Assembly (NCBI GenBank): GCA_049692255.1
Contig: JBAVOR010000016.1
Coordinates: 1-64,000, forward strand
From: JBAVOR01 sp049692255
GTDB taxonomy: Bacteria > Babelota > Babeliae > Babelales > JACPOV01
Direction: 5' to 3'
DNA length: 64,000 nucleotides
A program made the translations under genes and the position numbers. Within the stretch, counting starts at the first letter, position 1. Every line of letters starts with the position of its first letter. Shown here one piece after another: positions 35,641 to 45,600 of this stretch. The notes beneath the pieces were generated by a model. It was not told the DNA's origin and did not search any database. It worked only from the letters and a program-made list of their open reading frames with translations.

Positions 35641-37448
35641 TATCCATTCTTTCTCTTTTTATATGCCATATCTTGTATTTTAAAAATAAGCAACGATAAT
35701 GCAGCGGGAGTCATGCCGGGAATCAACGCAGCATCAGCAATAGTTGCTGGCTTGTAGCGCACTAACTTTTCTTGTAACTCTTTTGATAGTCCTGGAACAT
35801 CTTTAAAATCGGTACTATCTTCGATAACCAGTTCCCGATATCGCTCCATTTTTTGGATCTCTTTTTGTTCCCGCTTTAGATACGGTTCATAGCGTATTTC
35901 TGACCACAATGCCTGAAGTGCTCGGTCATTTAATTTGTTCTCTGTTGCGGCGCGTAATGTTTCTATGTTCGTTTCGTCTCTCCCTAAAAGCTTAAGGAGT
36001 TCTTCATGGTTTTTATTTTTTTTGAGTGCTGTGATCGATTCTTTAACTAATGTTTCTTCGTTTTTAATCGTATCAAATAGCTCTTTACTGATCAGCCCTA
36101 AATTATGACTTGAATCTGCTAAGCGATAAAACACGGTGTACTGCCCGAGCGTTAATCTATTTTCTGAGCGTGCGGTAAACATACGATACGGTTCATCGAC
36201 TCCCAGTGTTACTAAATCATCAATCATAACACCAATGTATCCATCATGCCGTTTTAATACAAATGGCTCTAGGGTGTGTGCTTTTAAATGGGCATTGATG
36301 CCAGCAATAATGCCTTGCCCTGCAGCTTCTTCGTAGCCAGTAGTACCGTTAATTTGTCCTGCTAAAAAGAGGCCAGGTACTAATTTGGTTTCTAGCGAAT
36401 GTTTCAGTTGATTGGGATGCACAAAATCATATTCAACCGCGTATCCAGCTTTAGTGATAATCGCATTTTCAAACCCCTTGATAGTGCGAATAAACTGCTC
36501 TTGTACGTGCAACGGCAGCGATGTAGAAATACCGTTTGGATAGATTTCTTCTGTCGATGCACTTTCTGGTTCAACAAATACGTGGTGTGCAGTTTTGTCT
36601 GCAAAGCGCGCAATTTTATCTTCTATTGAAGGGCAGTAGCGGGGCGGTTTGCCCGTAATGTGCCCTGTGTACATAGGGGAAAGATGTAAGTTTTCACGAA
36701 TGATGCGATGTGTTTCTTCGTTGGTATAGGTGATATAACAGTCACGGGTGTTAGTGACCCGGTGAGGGCTGAATTCGAATAGATATTCAAGATTGTCAGC
36801 CTCTTGCACGCTCATGCGTGAAAAATCGAGGCTCGAACGCAAAAGCCGTGGTGGAGTACCGGTTTTTAACCGTGACATGCGTAAGCCTAAGCGCTGCAGT
36901 TGTGCAGATAAATCTTTTACCGCTTCTTCCCCGCGACGACCAGCTGATTGGCTTTCAAGGCCAATATAGGTGCGGCCATTTAAAAAAGTACCGGTAGTGA
37001 GTACTACGCTTTTACCCTGTAAGCGCTGTCCATTGGTTAAGGTAACGCCAGTGACTCCGTGCGCATTTGTTTGAATAGATGCGACCATGCCAGCCATGAG
37101 AGTAAGGTTAGGATGCTGTTGGAGTGTGGCAATGCTTAACTGATTATAACTTTCTTTATCGATCTGCAACCGAAGCCCATGGACTGCAGCACCTTTTTTA
37201 GTATTGAGCATACGTGCTTGCAGATATGTCTTCGTGCAGAGCTTAGGCATAAGGCCACCGAGTGCGCTAATTTCAAAAACCATGTGCCCTTTGCCAATAC
37301 CCCCAATTGCAGGGTTGCAGGGCATCCAGCCAATCTTATCGATCGAAAGGGTTATAAGAACTGTTTTTGAACCCATACTCGCTGCGGCATATGCTGCTTC
37401 GATGCCGGCGTGTCCGCCGCCGACAATAATGACATCAAAATCGTGCAT
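35640..37448 (-). CDS. mnmG: tRNA uridine-34 carboxymethylaminomethyl modification enzyme MnmG
   Basis: FAD-dependent partner of MnmE in wobble-uridine modification. The protein of about 602 residues begins with the FAD-binding VIIVGGGHAGIEAAYAA (about 6-22), followed by PCNPAIGGIGKGHMV (about 43-57, active-site Cys), SRLKTGTPPRLL (about 197-208), GLFLAGQINGTTGYEEAAGQ (about 356-375) and the C-terminal helical MnmE-interaction region. The ATG at 37448 is chosen because a GAGAG lies upstream and the product starts at the family's usual N-terminus; an ATG at 37460 is nearly as good. mnmE is not in this window. Confidence 0.94.
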   Translation of the reverse strand: MHDFDVIIVGGGHAGIEAAYAAASMGSKTVLITLSIDKIGWMPCNPAIGGIGKGHMVFEISALGGLMPKLCTKTYLQARMLNTKKGAAVHGLRLQIDKESYNQLSIATLQQHPNLTLMAGMVASIQTNAHGVTGVTLTNGQRLQGKSVVLTTGTFLNGRTYIGLESQSAGRRGEEAVKDLSAQLQRLGLRMSRLKTGTPPRLLRSSLDFSRMSVQEADNLEYLFEFSPHRVTNTRDCYITYTNEETHRIIRENLHLSPMYTGHITGKPPRYCPSIEDKIARFADKTAHHVFVEPESASTEEIYPNGISTSLPLHVQEQFIRTIKGFENAIITKAGYAVEYDFVHPNQLKHSLETKLVPGLFLAGQINGTTGYEEAAGQGIIAGINAHLKAHTLEPFVLKRHDGYIGVMIDDLVTLGVDEPYRMFTARSENRLTLGQYTVFYRLADSSHNLGLISKELFDTIKNEETLVKESITALKKNKNHEELLKLLGRDETNIETLRAATENKLNDRALQALWSEIRYEPYLKREQKEIQKMERYRELVIEDSTDFKDVPGLSKELQEKLVRYKPATIADAALIPGMTPAALSLLIFKIQDMAYKKRKNG

Positions 37449-37563
37449 TGTGTTGTTCATCTCTCGTGGATGAGTAAAATTGTCAAAAAAAAGCACCGAC
37501 TATAGACGATCATATTGACCTCCCTATAGCCGGTAAATTATATACTCATTAGCGCTTTTGTGC

Positions 37564-37610
37564 AAAAACCAAGGGCGGGTAAAGCCCCTCCATTTACGAA
37601 GATGGTTTTT
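37564..37610 (-). terminator. intrinsic terminator of the gene at 37611
   Basis: On the minus strand AAAAACCA pairs with TGGTTTTT around an inner GGGC/GCCC stem, directly after the stop codon of the 37611-38123 gene and followed by a T-tract. Confidence 0.65.
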
Positions 37611-38123
37611 TTACTTCTTCTTTCTTGCTGGCGCAGTACGGTGTGCAGGTGCTGCCGGCTTTTTTGTTGGTTTATGTTCTGCTGCAGCTGCGGCATTTCC
37701 TTTATTGTTATACAATAGGATGCCTACGCGTGTAGCAAACGCTACCGTTCCTCGGTTAGTGATGCCTGTTGGCAAGAGGTTACGGAATGGGTCTAATCTT
37801 CTTTTGACGACCGATACGTCAGTTGAATTGCGAAGACTTTTTAATGCGATGATTAAGTTATTAAACATCTTTTCTGCCCCGCCTGGCGCATTTCTGAATT
37901 CAGGTTTTTGCAGAATAGTCTCTTTGAACTGCTCAAACACATGAATAATATTATCGATAAATGTCGCAAAATCGGGCGCATTATCGAATGCTTCTTCAAT
38001 CAGTGTTTCAGGATCTTGTGTTACCGCCGCTACATCTGCTGCAGGTAATTGCGTGTTGAATATGTGGGTAGCTAAATAAAACGCGCCCATAATAAACAAC
38101 TTTTTTTTGTTGAGAAATTTCAT
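37611..38123 (-). CDS. secreted protein with Ala/Pro/Lys-rich basic tail, unknown
   Basis: Not recognised. The ATG at 38123 has AAAGGAG 7 nt upstream and yields a signal peptide (KKLFIMGAFYLATHIFNT). The 170-residue protein has a helical body (about 30-145) and a C-terminal tail of about 22 residues made almost only of Lys, Ala, Pro, Arg and His, ending PARKKK. Such tails resemble those of histone H1-like or nucleic-acid-binding proteins, but the signal peptide argues for an exported form. Followed immediately by a terminator. Confidence 0.68.
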   Translation of the reverse strand: MKFLNKKKLFIMGAFYLATHIFNTQLPAADVAAVTQDPETLIEEAFDNAPDFATFIDNIIHVFEQFKETILQKPEFRNAPGGAEKMFNNLIIALKSLRNSTDVSVVKRRLDPFRNLLPTGITNRGTVAFATRVGILLYNNKGNAAAAAEHKPTKKPAAPAHRTAPARKKK

Positions 38124-38503
38124 ATTGTACTCCTTTAAGATGCCTTTAAGGCCCCTCATTGTGTAAAATAGTTCAGGATCTATCGTCATTGTTGCCTAAA
38201 AACACAATTCTGTCAAAAGTGCCCCACCCTCCCCCTGCTAAAATTACATATAGAAAATAGCCTTCTCTGGTGGGGGCCCATACGGTGAATGGCCGCCCCG
38301 ATGAATTATTTTCTATTAGAAACTATTATGAATGGTTGCGCTTACTTTAATAGTATTTTATGGCAAATATCAGTACGCTAAGGGGCATTGCTTGAGCGCT
38401 GTTGGAAATGCTTGCAAAAATGCGCTCATCCTGAGTGCCACTCGAAGAGTGGTGTATCGAAGGACATGAGCGTTACCCTTAAACCTATGAAAGAACTCTA
38501 TCT
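38124..38503. other. 380-nt intergenic region between divergent genes, with hairpin and repeat
   Basis: No gene seen. It holds an imperfect hairpin at 38251-38315 (outer arms TAGAAAATA at 38251-38259 and TATTTTCTA at 38307-38315, with G/C-rich arms inside) and the palindromic repeat at 38422-38472. Promoters for mraY and for the leftward gene should also be here, but none is clear. Confidence 0.5.
38422..38472. repeat. palindromic repeat, 51-nt half copy with altered inner stem
   Basis: Inverted relative to the copies at 754 and 12217. The outer arms GCGCTCATCCTGAGTG and TGTATCGAAGGACATGAGCG are the same as in those copies, but the inner hairpin is CCACTC-GAA-GAGTGG instead of ATTGC-GTA-GCAAT. 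The stem sequence is replaced while perfect pairing is kept. Lies about 30 nt ahead of mraY. Confidence 0.85.
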
Positions 38504-39565
38504 ATGCTTTATTTTTTAGCTCAATATGCGCAAGAATATTGTTCCGTTTTTCACGTTATTCACTACGTGAGTTTCCGTGCTATAGGGGGTTTGCTTACCG
38601 CACTCATCTGTTCATTTATCTGGGGTAACCGCTTTATTGCCAAAGCAAAGCAGCTCTTTCGCTCGAAAGCGCGTGAGTTGACTCCCGAAAGTCACCGTGC
38701 AAAAGATAATATGCCCACGATGGGAGGGTTATTTATTTTATGCGTATTCGTGGCCAATGTGCTGCTTTGGTGCAATTTACAGCAACCGAATGTATGGATC
38801 TTTTTATGCGGCGTAGTTGGGTTTGGTGCCATTGGCTTTTTTGATGATTGGTCAAAGATTTATTATAAAAAAGGAATATCAGCACGTACCAAATTTATAC
38901 TCCAATGGGGCATTAGCCTTATTACGATGGCGCTGTTGCTCAATACCGGCTTTTCTACAACCATAACATTCCCCTTTATTAAATGGTTTCAGCCTGCTCT
39001 TGGTATGTTTTTTCTTCTGTGGGGGGCGTTTTTGATGACCGCTACCAGCAATGCAGTGAACTTAACCGATGGACTTGATGGGCTTGCAATTGTTTCGCTC
39101 ATTCCTAACTTTGCATTTTTTACCGGTGTTTCGTATTTGGCCGGCCATTATCAGCTAGCCCATTATCTGAATATTCCCTTTGCAGGGAGCGCAGAGTTAG
39201 CGGTGATTGGTGCTATTTTAGTGGGAGCTTCGATTGGCTTTCTTTGGTATAACGCATACCCAGCACAAATTTTCATGGGAGACGTTGGTTCTTTGGCGCT
39301 CGGTAGTGCTTTAGCGTTGCTTGCACTGTTATCTAAGCAAGAACTGTTACTCGCCATTTCTGGCGGGCTCTTTGTGGCGGAAACGCTGTCAGTAATTGCG
39401 CAGGTGTGGTCTTTCCGTTATTTAGGCAAACGGATTTTTCGTATGGCCCCTATGCATCATCATTTTGAGCTATTGGGCTGGCAAGAAGCGAAGATTACCA
39501 TTCGCTTTGGTATTATTTCATTAATATTGTGCTTGCTGGCGGCAATTACATTAAAACTGCGGTAA
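38504..39565 (+). CDS. mraY: phospho-N-acetylmuramoyl-pentapeptide transferase
   Basis: Inner-membrane enzyme forming lipid I from UDP-MurNAc-pentapeptide and undecaprenyl phosphate. The 353-residue polytopic protein has the family's signatures: DNMPTMGGLFIL (about 67-78), GFFDDWSKI (about 109-117, Asp pair), NLTDGLDGLA (about 186-195), MGDVGSLALG (about 258-267) and APMHHHFELLGW (about 315-326). Normal length and all catalytic positions kept. Together with murE it shows that the organism makes peptidoglycan precursors. Its 3' end overlaps the convergent APC gene by 15 nt. Confidence 0.95.
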   Translation: MLYFLAQYAQEYCSVFHVIHYVSFRAIGGLLTALICSFIWGNRFIAKAKQLFRSKARELTPESHRAKDNMPTMGGLFILCVFVANVLLWCNLQQPNVWIFLCGVVGFGAIGFFDDWSKIYYKKGISARTKFILQWGISLITMALLLNTGFSTTITFPFIKWFQPALGMFFLLWGAFLMTATSNAVNLTDGLDGLAIVSLIPNFAFFTGVSYLAGHYQLAHYLNIPFAGSAELAVIGAILVGASIGFLWYNAYPAQIFMGDVGSLALGSALALLALLSKQELLLAISGGLFVAETLSVIAQVWSFRYLGKRIFRMAPMHHHFELLGWQEAKITIRFGIISLILCLLAAITLKLR

Positions 39566-40864
39566 GCGTGTTCTTTTTGCGCTTACATACAAGACGACGC
39601 CGATTAAACCAAACATGCCAAAGATAATAATGGGTGCCAGGGAAGCATTGACGATAAAGTTGCGCAAAGAGCCAACCATAAGCAGTGCGCAGCTGACAAG
39701 CCCGCCAATGCACAGCGCTATTTTCTTTTGTTCTTTGTGTGCAGAGAGCAGGTATGTTAAATGACCGATGATGCTCAAGGTAAATGCAATAATGCACCCA
39801 AATACGCTAATTTGTTGCAAGAGCACAGCGGTTCCACCAGTTACATATAAATGTAAAAGACATACCCCTATTTCTATGATGAAGCAGGCATGCGGTGAAC
39901 CAAATATATTTTTGTGTGTAAACAGATGACCAAACGGTATGTGATTGTTATGGGCAAGCACATAGAGGTTCCATGCATTACCAAATAAAATGCCATAGCT
40001 GCCACCCAACGCTGCACATGCAGTAGCGATATATAAGAGAGTAGTTATCGTTTGTTGCGTTGCTGGGGCCATGGCGAGCAGCGCGCTTACTTTGGTCAAT
40101 AGGGCTGGGAATATGATCAAATAAGAAGGGCTGTGCATAATTGCAGTATTGAGTAGAACGAAGGCAAAAAATTGATACGCAATAGTGATAGTTACGGTAA
40201 AAAGAAAGGCGCCAATAATAACGCGCGCCGTATTTTTTTCTGGCTTTGCAATGAGCATGCTAATTGAACACGCGGTTTCAAATCCTAAGAATGCATATAA
40301 CACACTAGGAATGGTAGTGCCGATCGCATGCCAACTGGTGGCAGGTATGTACCAATCCTGATACAAAAGAATGCTCGTTATTATAATGCACAACAGTGGT
40401 ACTAGTTTTAACACAAGAAAACTAATAATAAAAGCAGTGCCAAAGCGCAGTCCAAAATAGTTGATGATGGCAAATAGCGCCAGTCCAACAGCGTCACACG
40501 CGTGTAAAGGAATGGAATGCTGTAGTACTGCCTGCAGTATCGTAGAAAAAACATGCATCAGCAGTGTTGCAGAGGCGAGCTTGCCGATGAAGTAGAGCCA
40601 AGCACTAGCGAACCCCCACGGGGCTCCTAATGATGCGCTACTGTATTGATAAAAGCCACCATAGGGATGTTTAGTGGTGATATCAGCAAGGGCAAAAATG
40701 AGTGGTAAGAGCACGAGTGCTACGCAGATATAACTTAAAAATCCCCATACGCCAGCATTGGTTGCTAGGTATGCGGTATTAATAAAAATACCCGATCCAA
40801 ACATAGTATTAATGGTAATAAGGAAGGCGGTAAAAAACGAAAGAGACGTGTGTGCAGTGCTCAT
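39551..40864 (-). CDS. APC-superfamily amino acid permease
   Basis: 437-residue inner-membrane carrier with about 12 helices. The first helix has the superfamily's FGSGIFINTAYLATNAG (about 22-38), and HPYGGFYQYSSASLGAPWGF (about 65-84) matches helix 3. FLGFETACSIS (about 193-203) is the conserved helix-6 region. This places it among APC amino acid/polyamine permeases, a common import route in auxotrophic host-dependent bacteria. Substrate unknown. It starts 6 nt after the stop of the upstream membrane gene, so both are one operon. Confidence 0.88.
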   Translation of the reverse strand: MSTAHTSLSFFTAFLITINTMFGSGIFINTAYLATNAGVWGFLSYICVALVLLPLIFALADITTKHPYGGFYQYSSASLGAPWGFASAWLYFIGKLASATLLMHVFSTILQAVLQHSIPLHACDAVGLALFAIINYFGLRFGTAFIISFLVLKLVPLLCIIITSILLYQDWYIPATSWHAIGTTIPSVLYAFLGFETACSISMLIAKPEKNTARVIIGAFLFTVTITIAYQFFAFVLLNTAIMHSPSYLIIFPALLTKVSALLAMAPATQQTITTLLYIATACAALGGSYGILFGNAWNLYVLAHNNHIPFGHLFTHKNIFGSPHACFIIEIGVCLLHLYVTGGTAVLLQQISVFGCIIAFTLSIIGHLTYLLSAHKEQKKIALCIGGLVSCALLMVGSLRNFIVNASLAPIIIFGMFGLIGVVLYVSAKRTRLPQF

Positions 40865-40870
40865 ATAGTG

Positions 40871-41662
40871 TTATTCACATTCTGATGGGCTACATAAATT
40901 GCGCTCATCGGTAGTACGGGTAATAGTGTTATTTTTTTGTAATTCTCGATAAGCAAATGTGTAAATAAGAGAGCTGATAGGCATAGTAACCATAATCCAG
41001 ATGATAGTGAATATTTTACCTGCAAATAAGGTTGCCAAAAAAGCACCGCCATACCAAATAAAAAACCACGTGGCCAGCAGCGCAAAAAGCAGATTAATTT
41101 TTTTATGGCGCGTTAAAGCAGCGCTTTTTCTAAATGCGGTGATGACGGAACAGTTTTCATCAATAACAAATTGTTGCCAAAAAGGAAACGTGAGTATAAA
41201 GATGATGCCGGGAACTATTAAAAGAAAACTGCTGATTGCCAAACCAAGGTTAAATAAAAATTCTCCAATAGCACATTTAAGTATAATTGAAAAAGGAGGG
41301 ATCGCGTCGCTCAACGAGAACTGTTTTCCATCATATAAACGGAATGCAATGGTAGTAAGTCCTGCGCGCGACCATACGGCAACCAACGAGCAACAGATGC
41401 CTGCAAAGATAATAATAATAACAGCCAGAGTAGTAGTTATCGCAAAGGAAAGTGGCGTGTTAATGATGATATTGCCACCAGCAATAGTCCTGAGTATATA
41501 GCTCGTACTGAGTATGCCCATACCAATAGAAGCTATCGTTCCGAACAGTGCTAAACACCACATTGCGTGAAATAATAAAAAGAACCATAGATTGTTCCAT
41601 GCGGTGGTAAATGCCCACTCAAGGGTAGAAAAAACAAATTTTTTCGTGTGTGAAAAGTCCAT
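40871..41662 (-). CDS. polytopic membrane protein, DUF975/GDPD-membrane-domain-like
   Basis: 263 residues with about six hydrophobic helices. The layout, with the segment SDAIPPFSIILK, a long-helix LIVPGIIFILTFPFWQ (about 150-165), and ENCSVITAFRKSAALTRHKK (about 171-190), resembles the membrane domains found in YciC/DUF975 and glycerophosphodiester phosphodiesterase-associated proteins. In those families the A---S--L motif after the VPGI helix is conserved. No catalytic role visible. First gene of a pair with the APC permease. Confidence 0.65.
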   Translation of the reverse strand: MDFSHTKKFVFSTLEWAFTTAWNNLWFFLLFHAMWCLALFGTIASIGMGILSTSYILRTIAGGNIIINTPLSFAITTTLAVIIIIFAGICCSLVAVWSRAGLTTIAFRLYDGKQFSLSDAIPPFSIILKCAIGEFLFNLGLAISSFLLIVPGIIFILTFPFWQQFVIDENCSVITAFRKSAALTRHKKINLLFALLATWFFIWYGGAFLATLFAGKIFTIIWIMVTMPISSLIYTFAYRELQKNNTITRTTDERNLCSPSECE

Positions 41663-41881
41663 GTATATCCTCGTGATTGCCTGTAATCCGGCGTTTAGAT
41701 ATCTATCCTTCCTTATAAAACTAGCAAAAAATGAGCACTATTGCAAAAAAACAGATATAAATTTACAAATAAATAATATTTTTAGGCGACTTGCAGGGGC
41801 AATAGTTTTCTGTTAAATTTCGACCCTGCGGTCTGATAACAGTGAATTGCATACACTTTAAAAGTCGAGGAGGACTTGCCT

Positions 41882-42391
41882 ATGATGTTCAAACAGTTAT
41901 CTGCTCATGCAATGATTATGGTTGCGTTACATGACAATACACTAGGTTCTGTGAACCAATTTTCTGCGTTCGCTCTTTATCCTATCAAGCGTAACTTTAT
42001 GCGATGTGTCCGTCGAAGCTCCTGTCTCTCCGTAGTTTAGCGAAGTCGGAAGCCTGGATCGCGATGAGCGCTTCTCTGGTGGCTTTATGTTTTTTGCTCA
42101 TAGAACCTAGAGATTATGCATCAGTAGGATTGGTAAATAAAATGCCCACTCTTAATGATTCGTACGAAAGCATTATTCATGTTAATCCTTCTCGGTCAAC
42201 CATTGGATTGGGTTTTTTATATAAACATGCTTTTACTGGTATGTATCGCGGTAAAGATTATTGGATGCGTATTAATATACCTCTTATGACCGTTTGGGGC
42301 ATTGATTGGTTTTTCTGGCGAATTTAGTGGTAAAAATGATGCTGCCTTAAACCGTTGGACCATCTGGGCCGGCGGTGGCGTCACATTCTAG
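41882..42391 (+). pseudogene. decayed outer-membrane beta-barrel-like gene
   Basis: A strong GGAGGA site precedes the ATG at 41882, but this frame stops after 51 codons within a repeat-like stretch (42006-42073). Protein-like sequence resumes in another frame (about 42075-42300, including VNPSRSTIGLGFLYKHAFTG), and then moves to a third frame (about 42297-42391) reading GALIGFSGEFSGKND...TIWAGGGVTF and stop. The alternating strands and final aromatic residue are typical of outer-membrane barrels. Two frame changes are needed, so the gene is almost surely dead. Followed by a terminator at 42408. Confidence 0.65.
42006..42073. repeat. degenerate copy of the palindromic repeat in a pseudogene
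   Basis: GTGTCCGTCGAAGC (42006-42019) is the same as the start of the second 30-nt block in gpmI. CCGTAGTTTAGCGAAGTCGG (42030-42049) resembles the same unit, and GATGAGCGCTT (42063-42073) is the end of the core. Order is kept but spacing is changed. The reading frame of the surrounding gene is broken here. Confidence 0.6.
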
Positions 42392-42407
42392 ACCCTGTCA
42401 ACCCATT

Positions 42408-42446
42408 AAAAAGCCTCGACGAATGTAGATTCAGTCGGGGCTTTTT
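42408..42446 (+). terminator. intrinsic terminator
   Basis: AAAAAGCC-CGAC pairing with GTCG-GGGCTTTTT, between the pseudogene and the giant gene. Confidence 0.88.
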
Positions 42447-42601
42447 AATTTGAACTAAAAACGTATTTGATTATAAGAAATAATTTCGCTGCAAAAAAAA
42501 GCAAAAAAACTATTGTATAAGTATGCTTGCATTTTTTAAAAGGATTTGATTTTATCAATCTAATTGATTGTGTCCTGATATCTAAAAAAAGGTTGAGTGA
42601 T

Positions 42602-45600
42602 ATGTATGGATTAACTATTTTTCTGGCGATGTTATTTTCTTCTTTTGCTTCTCTTGACGCTACTCTGCAAACAAGACGTTTTCATAATATTCTGGTTGGA
42701 AATAATACCACTACAAATTATCTCAATGTTTTAAGACAAGTATTTATTGATGGGGATCTTTTTGTAAAGGGAACCATTAATGGTTCAGGGGGAAATTCAG
42801 GATTTATTCAAGCAGTGCCAGGAGCGACGATTAATGCGGTACCACGGTTTGCTAATGCCAATGGTTCACAGCTCGCTAATTCTTCTGTTTTAATCGATAA
42901 TGCGGGCAACGTCACGTTAAATGGTATTACTAAAAATGGTATTACTGTTGCATGGCCATCAACTGCTGGTGCTGCGGGCACGTTTTTAGCGAATGATGGT
43001 GCGGGTAATTTAGTATATGCTACCCCTGCTGGTGCAGGTAACGTATCAACAGCATTAAATTTTACCACTAACAATGCATTAACGCGTGTTGATCTACCCA
43101 GTGGAGTAAATAATATTCAACAATCGGTGGTGACGCTTGATAATAGCGGCAACATTGCCGGGGTGAATCAATTAGTAGCAGGAACTTTTTTTGGTTCTTT
43201 GCAAGGTAATGCGGCCAGTGCTACTAATTTTACTGGGTCATTAGCGGGTGATGTGAGTGGTACACAAACTGCTACTGTTGTCAATTCGGTAGGCGGTCAG
43301 TCTGCTGCTGCTGTGGCAAATGCTGCATTCGCAGTTACGAATGCAACGCCAAACAGTGTGCCGAACACGCTGGTTGAACGTGATGCATCACGTAACTTTA
43401 GTGCGGGTACTATTACGGCCAGCTTAATGGGCGCTGCATCATTAAATGTGCTAAAAAGTGGCGATACCATGACAGGCCCTTTGGTAATGGGGACGCAGAC
43501 AGCAGTTCGTCTACAAGATGCGGGTGGTACGAACTATGTGGGGTTGAATGCACCCAGCAGTGTAACTAGTAGTTATACCATGAGCATGCCGGGCACAGCA
43601 CCGGTCTCTGGGCAATTTTTACAAGCCTCTGCAGCCAATGCATTGCAGTGGGCAGACATTGGGGGTTTACCATCGACTGGTCGTACTATTTATGTATCAA
43701 AAGATGGCAGTGATAGTAACGATGGTTCGCTTTCTGCTCCTTTTTTAACCGTTGCACATGCGTTACTAGTCGCTAATACGCTTTCAACAATTTCTAATCC
43801 TGTGGTGGTGCAAGTCGGCGCCGGTGCGTTTATAGAAAACAACTCTGGTGGCGCTTTGGCTATTACAGCAGATGGCATCACGCTTAAAGGTGGTTCAAAC
43901 CAAGCAACCATTATTGCACCAACAACGTTATCGATTAACTTATTTAATGTGACAACTCCGAATGTATTATTCAGGGATATTAATCTCAACGCTGGTGTGA
44001 GTGGGTCTACGGCAGCTGCTATTAATATTAATGTGGGGGTCACGGGATTCGGCGGTGGTTGTACTAACGTAAACATTGCACAGTTCCAAACAGGTATTGC
44101 ACTTAACAATTCCAACAGCACTCCTCCCATATTTGTTATCAATTCTGTCAATGCGCAAGGCAATGGTACCGCTGTAGCGGTCAGTAATTACCGTCTTATT
44201 ATGCAAAGTTCATCAATATTGGGCCCTTATCTTTCGAGCATTATTCAAAATACCGGCATTTCATTAACGGGTATTAATACGTTGGCAACCATAGATTCAT
44301 GTGTGTTTAGATTGTTATTGAACGGCATTACGGTAGCTGGCGGTGCCCCTTTGCGCATTACTGGCAGCCAATTTATTAATATGCAAAACGGCATAGTGTG
44401 TTCAGGAGGGGGTAATGCAGACGTTGTTGGTTGTAATTTCCTGGTGAATACTACTAGTTCAATCAATGTCTCTGCATCAGGAGCTGGCACAACAGTAATA
44501 ATTGATGGTGCAATTTTTAATTGTGTTGATGCTACCAACACGCCGCAGGGAACTGCTGTGCAAGTAACAACGGGTGGATCATTAACGGTGAACTCATCCA
44601 CTATTTCAGGTGCAGCACTTGGCATGCAAGCTGGCGCAGCAGGAGATACGAGTACGACAACACTGTTGTCTGTTGGTACCGATATTATTGGTTGTACCGC
44701 TGACTTTACTCAAGCAGGTACATCAACATTCAGATTTGTCGGCGGAGTATTTGATTCTAATTTGGTCACTATTGCCAACGGCACGAATGTCCATCTTTCT
44801 CTATTTGACAGAACCTCTGGCGAAGCATTAACGATTGGTAACAGCACAGATACGAGCCAAGTATTGTACCGCGCATTCAATGGTGAAGCATCATTACCTT
44901 TTACCTCGTATGAGCCAAACTATTATGGCTCTAAAGGGCTTCTTTTCCAAAATCCCAATGCAGATGCAACATTCAGTGGTGTGCAGGCAGCCAGTAATGA
45001 TGCAAACTATTATGTCGTTACCGGCAGCAATACGAATCAAGCGGGCATTAATTTAATTTCTGATACATTAAATATTGGGACTTCTGACTTTGTGCGTGGC
45101 TGGAATATCAGCAAATTAGGCACATCAGGTAATTTAACGTTCAACTATTCAAATAATGACACTGGTGGCCAAGCAGCGCGCGGCAGCAACCCAGTGATGC
45201 AACTGGATGGCTTTAATAATCAGGTGTTATTTCCCGCGGCAATCAACTCGCCGCTACCGACAAACACCGTGGCTAAATTGGTCTGGAATGGTGATACCGA
45301 TTTATATCGTGGTGCTGCAGGCACGCTGCAAACAGATGGTAATTTAATTGTTGGCGGTTTAACACCAAACACCGCTGTGACTACTAATGGCAGCGATCAA
45401 TTAACATCGAGCGTAACCACTGCAACGGAACTGGGCTATGTGTCTGGCGTTACTTCTGCTATACAACCACAGATTAATAATAAAGTTTCAAAAACGGGTG
45501 ACACGATGACCGGGCCATTGATAATGGCAACACAAACCCCCATTCGTTTTCAAGATGCGGGAGGTGTTAACTATGCAGCTCTCAATGCACCAACTGCAGT

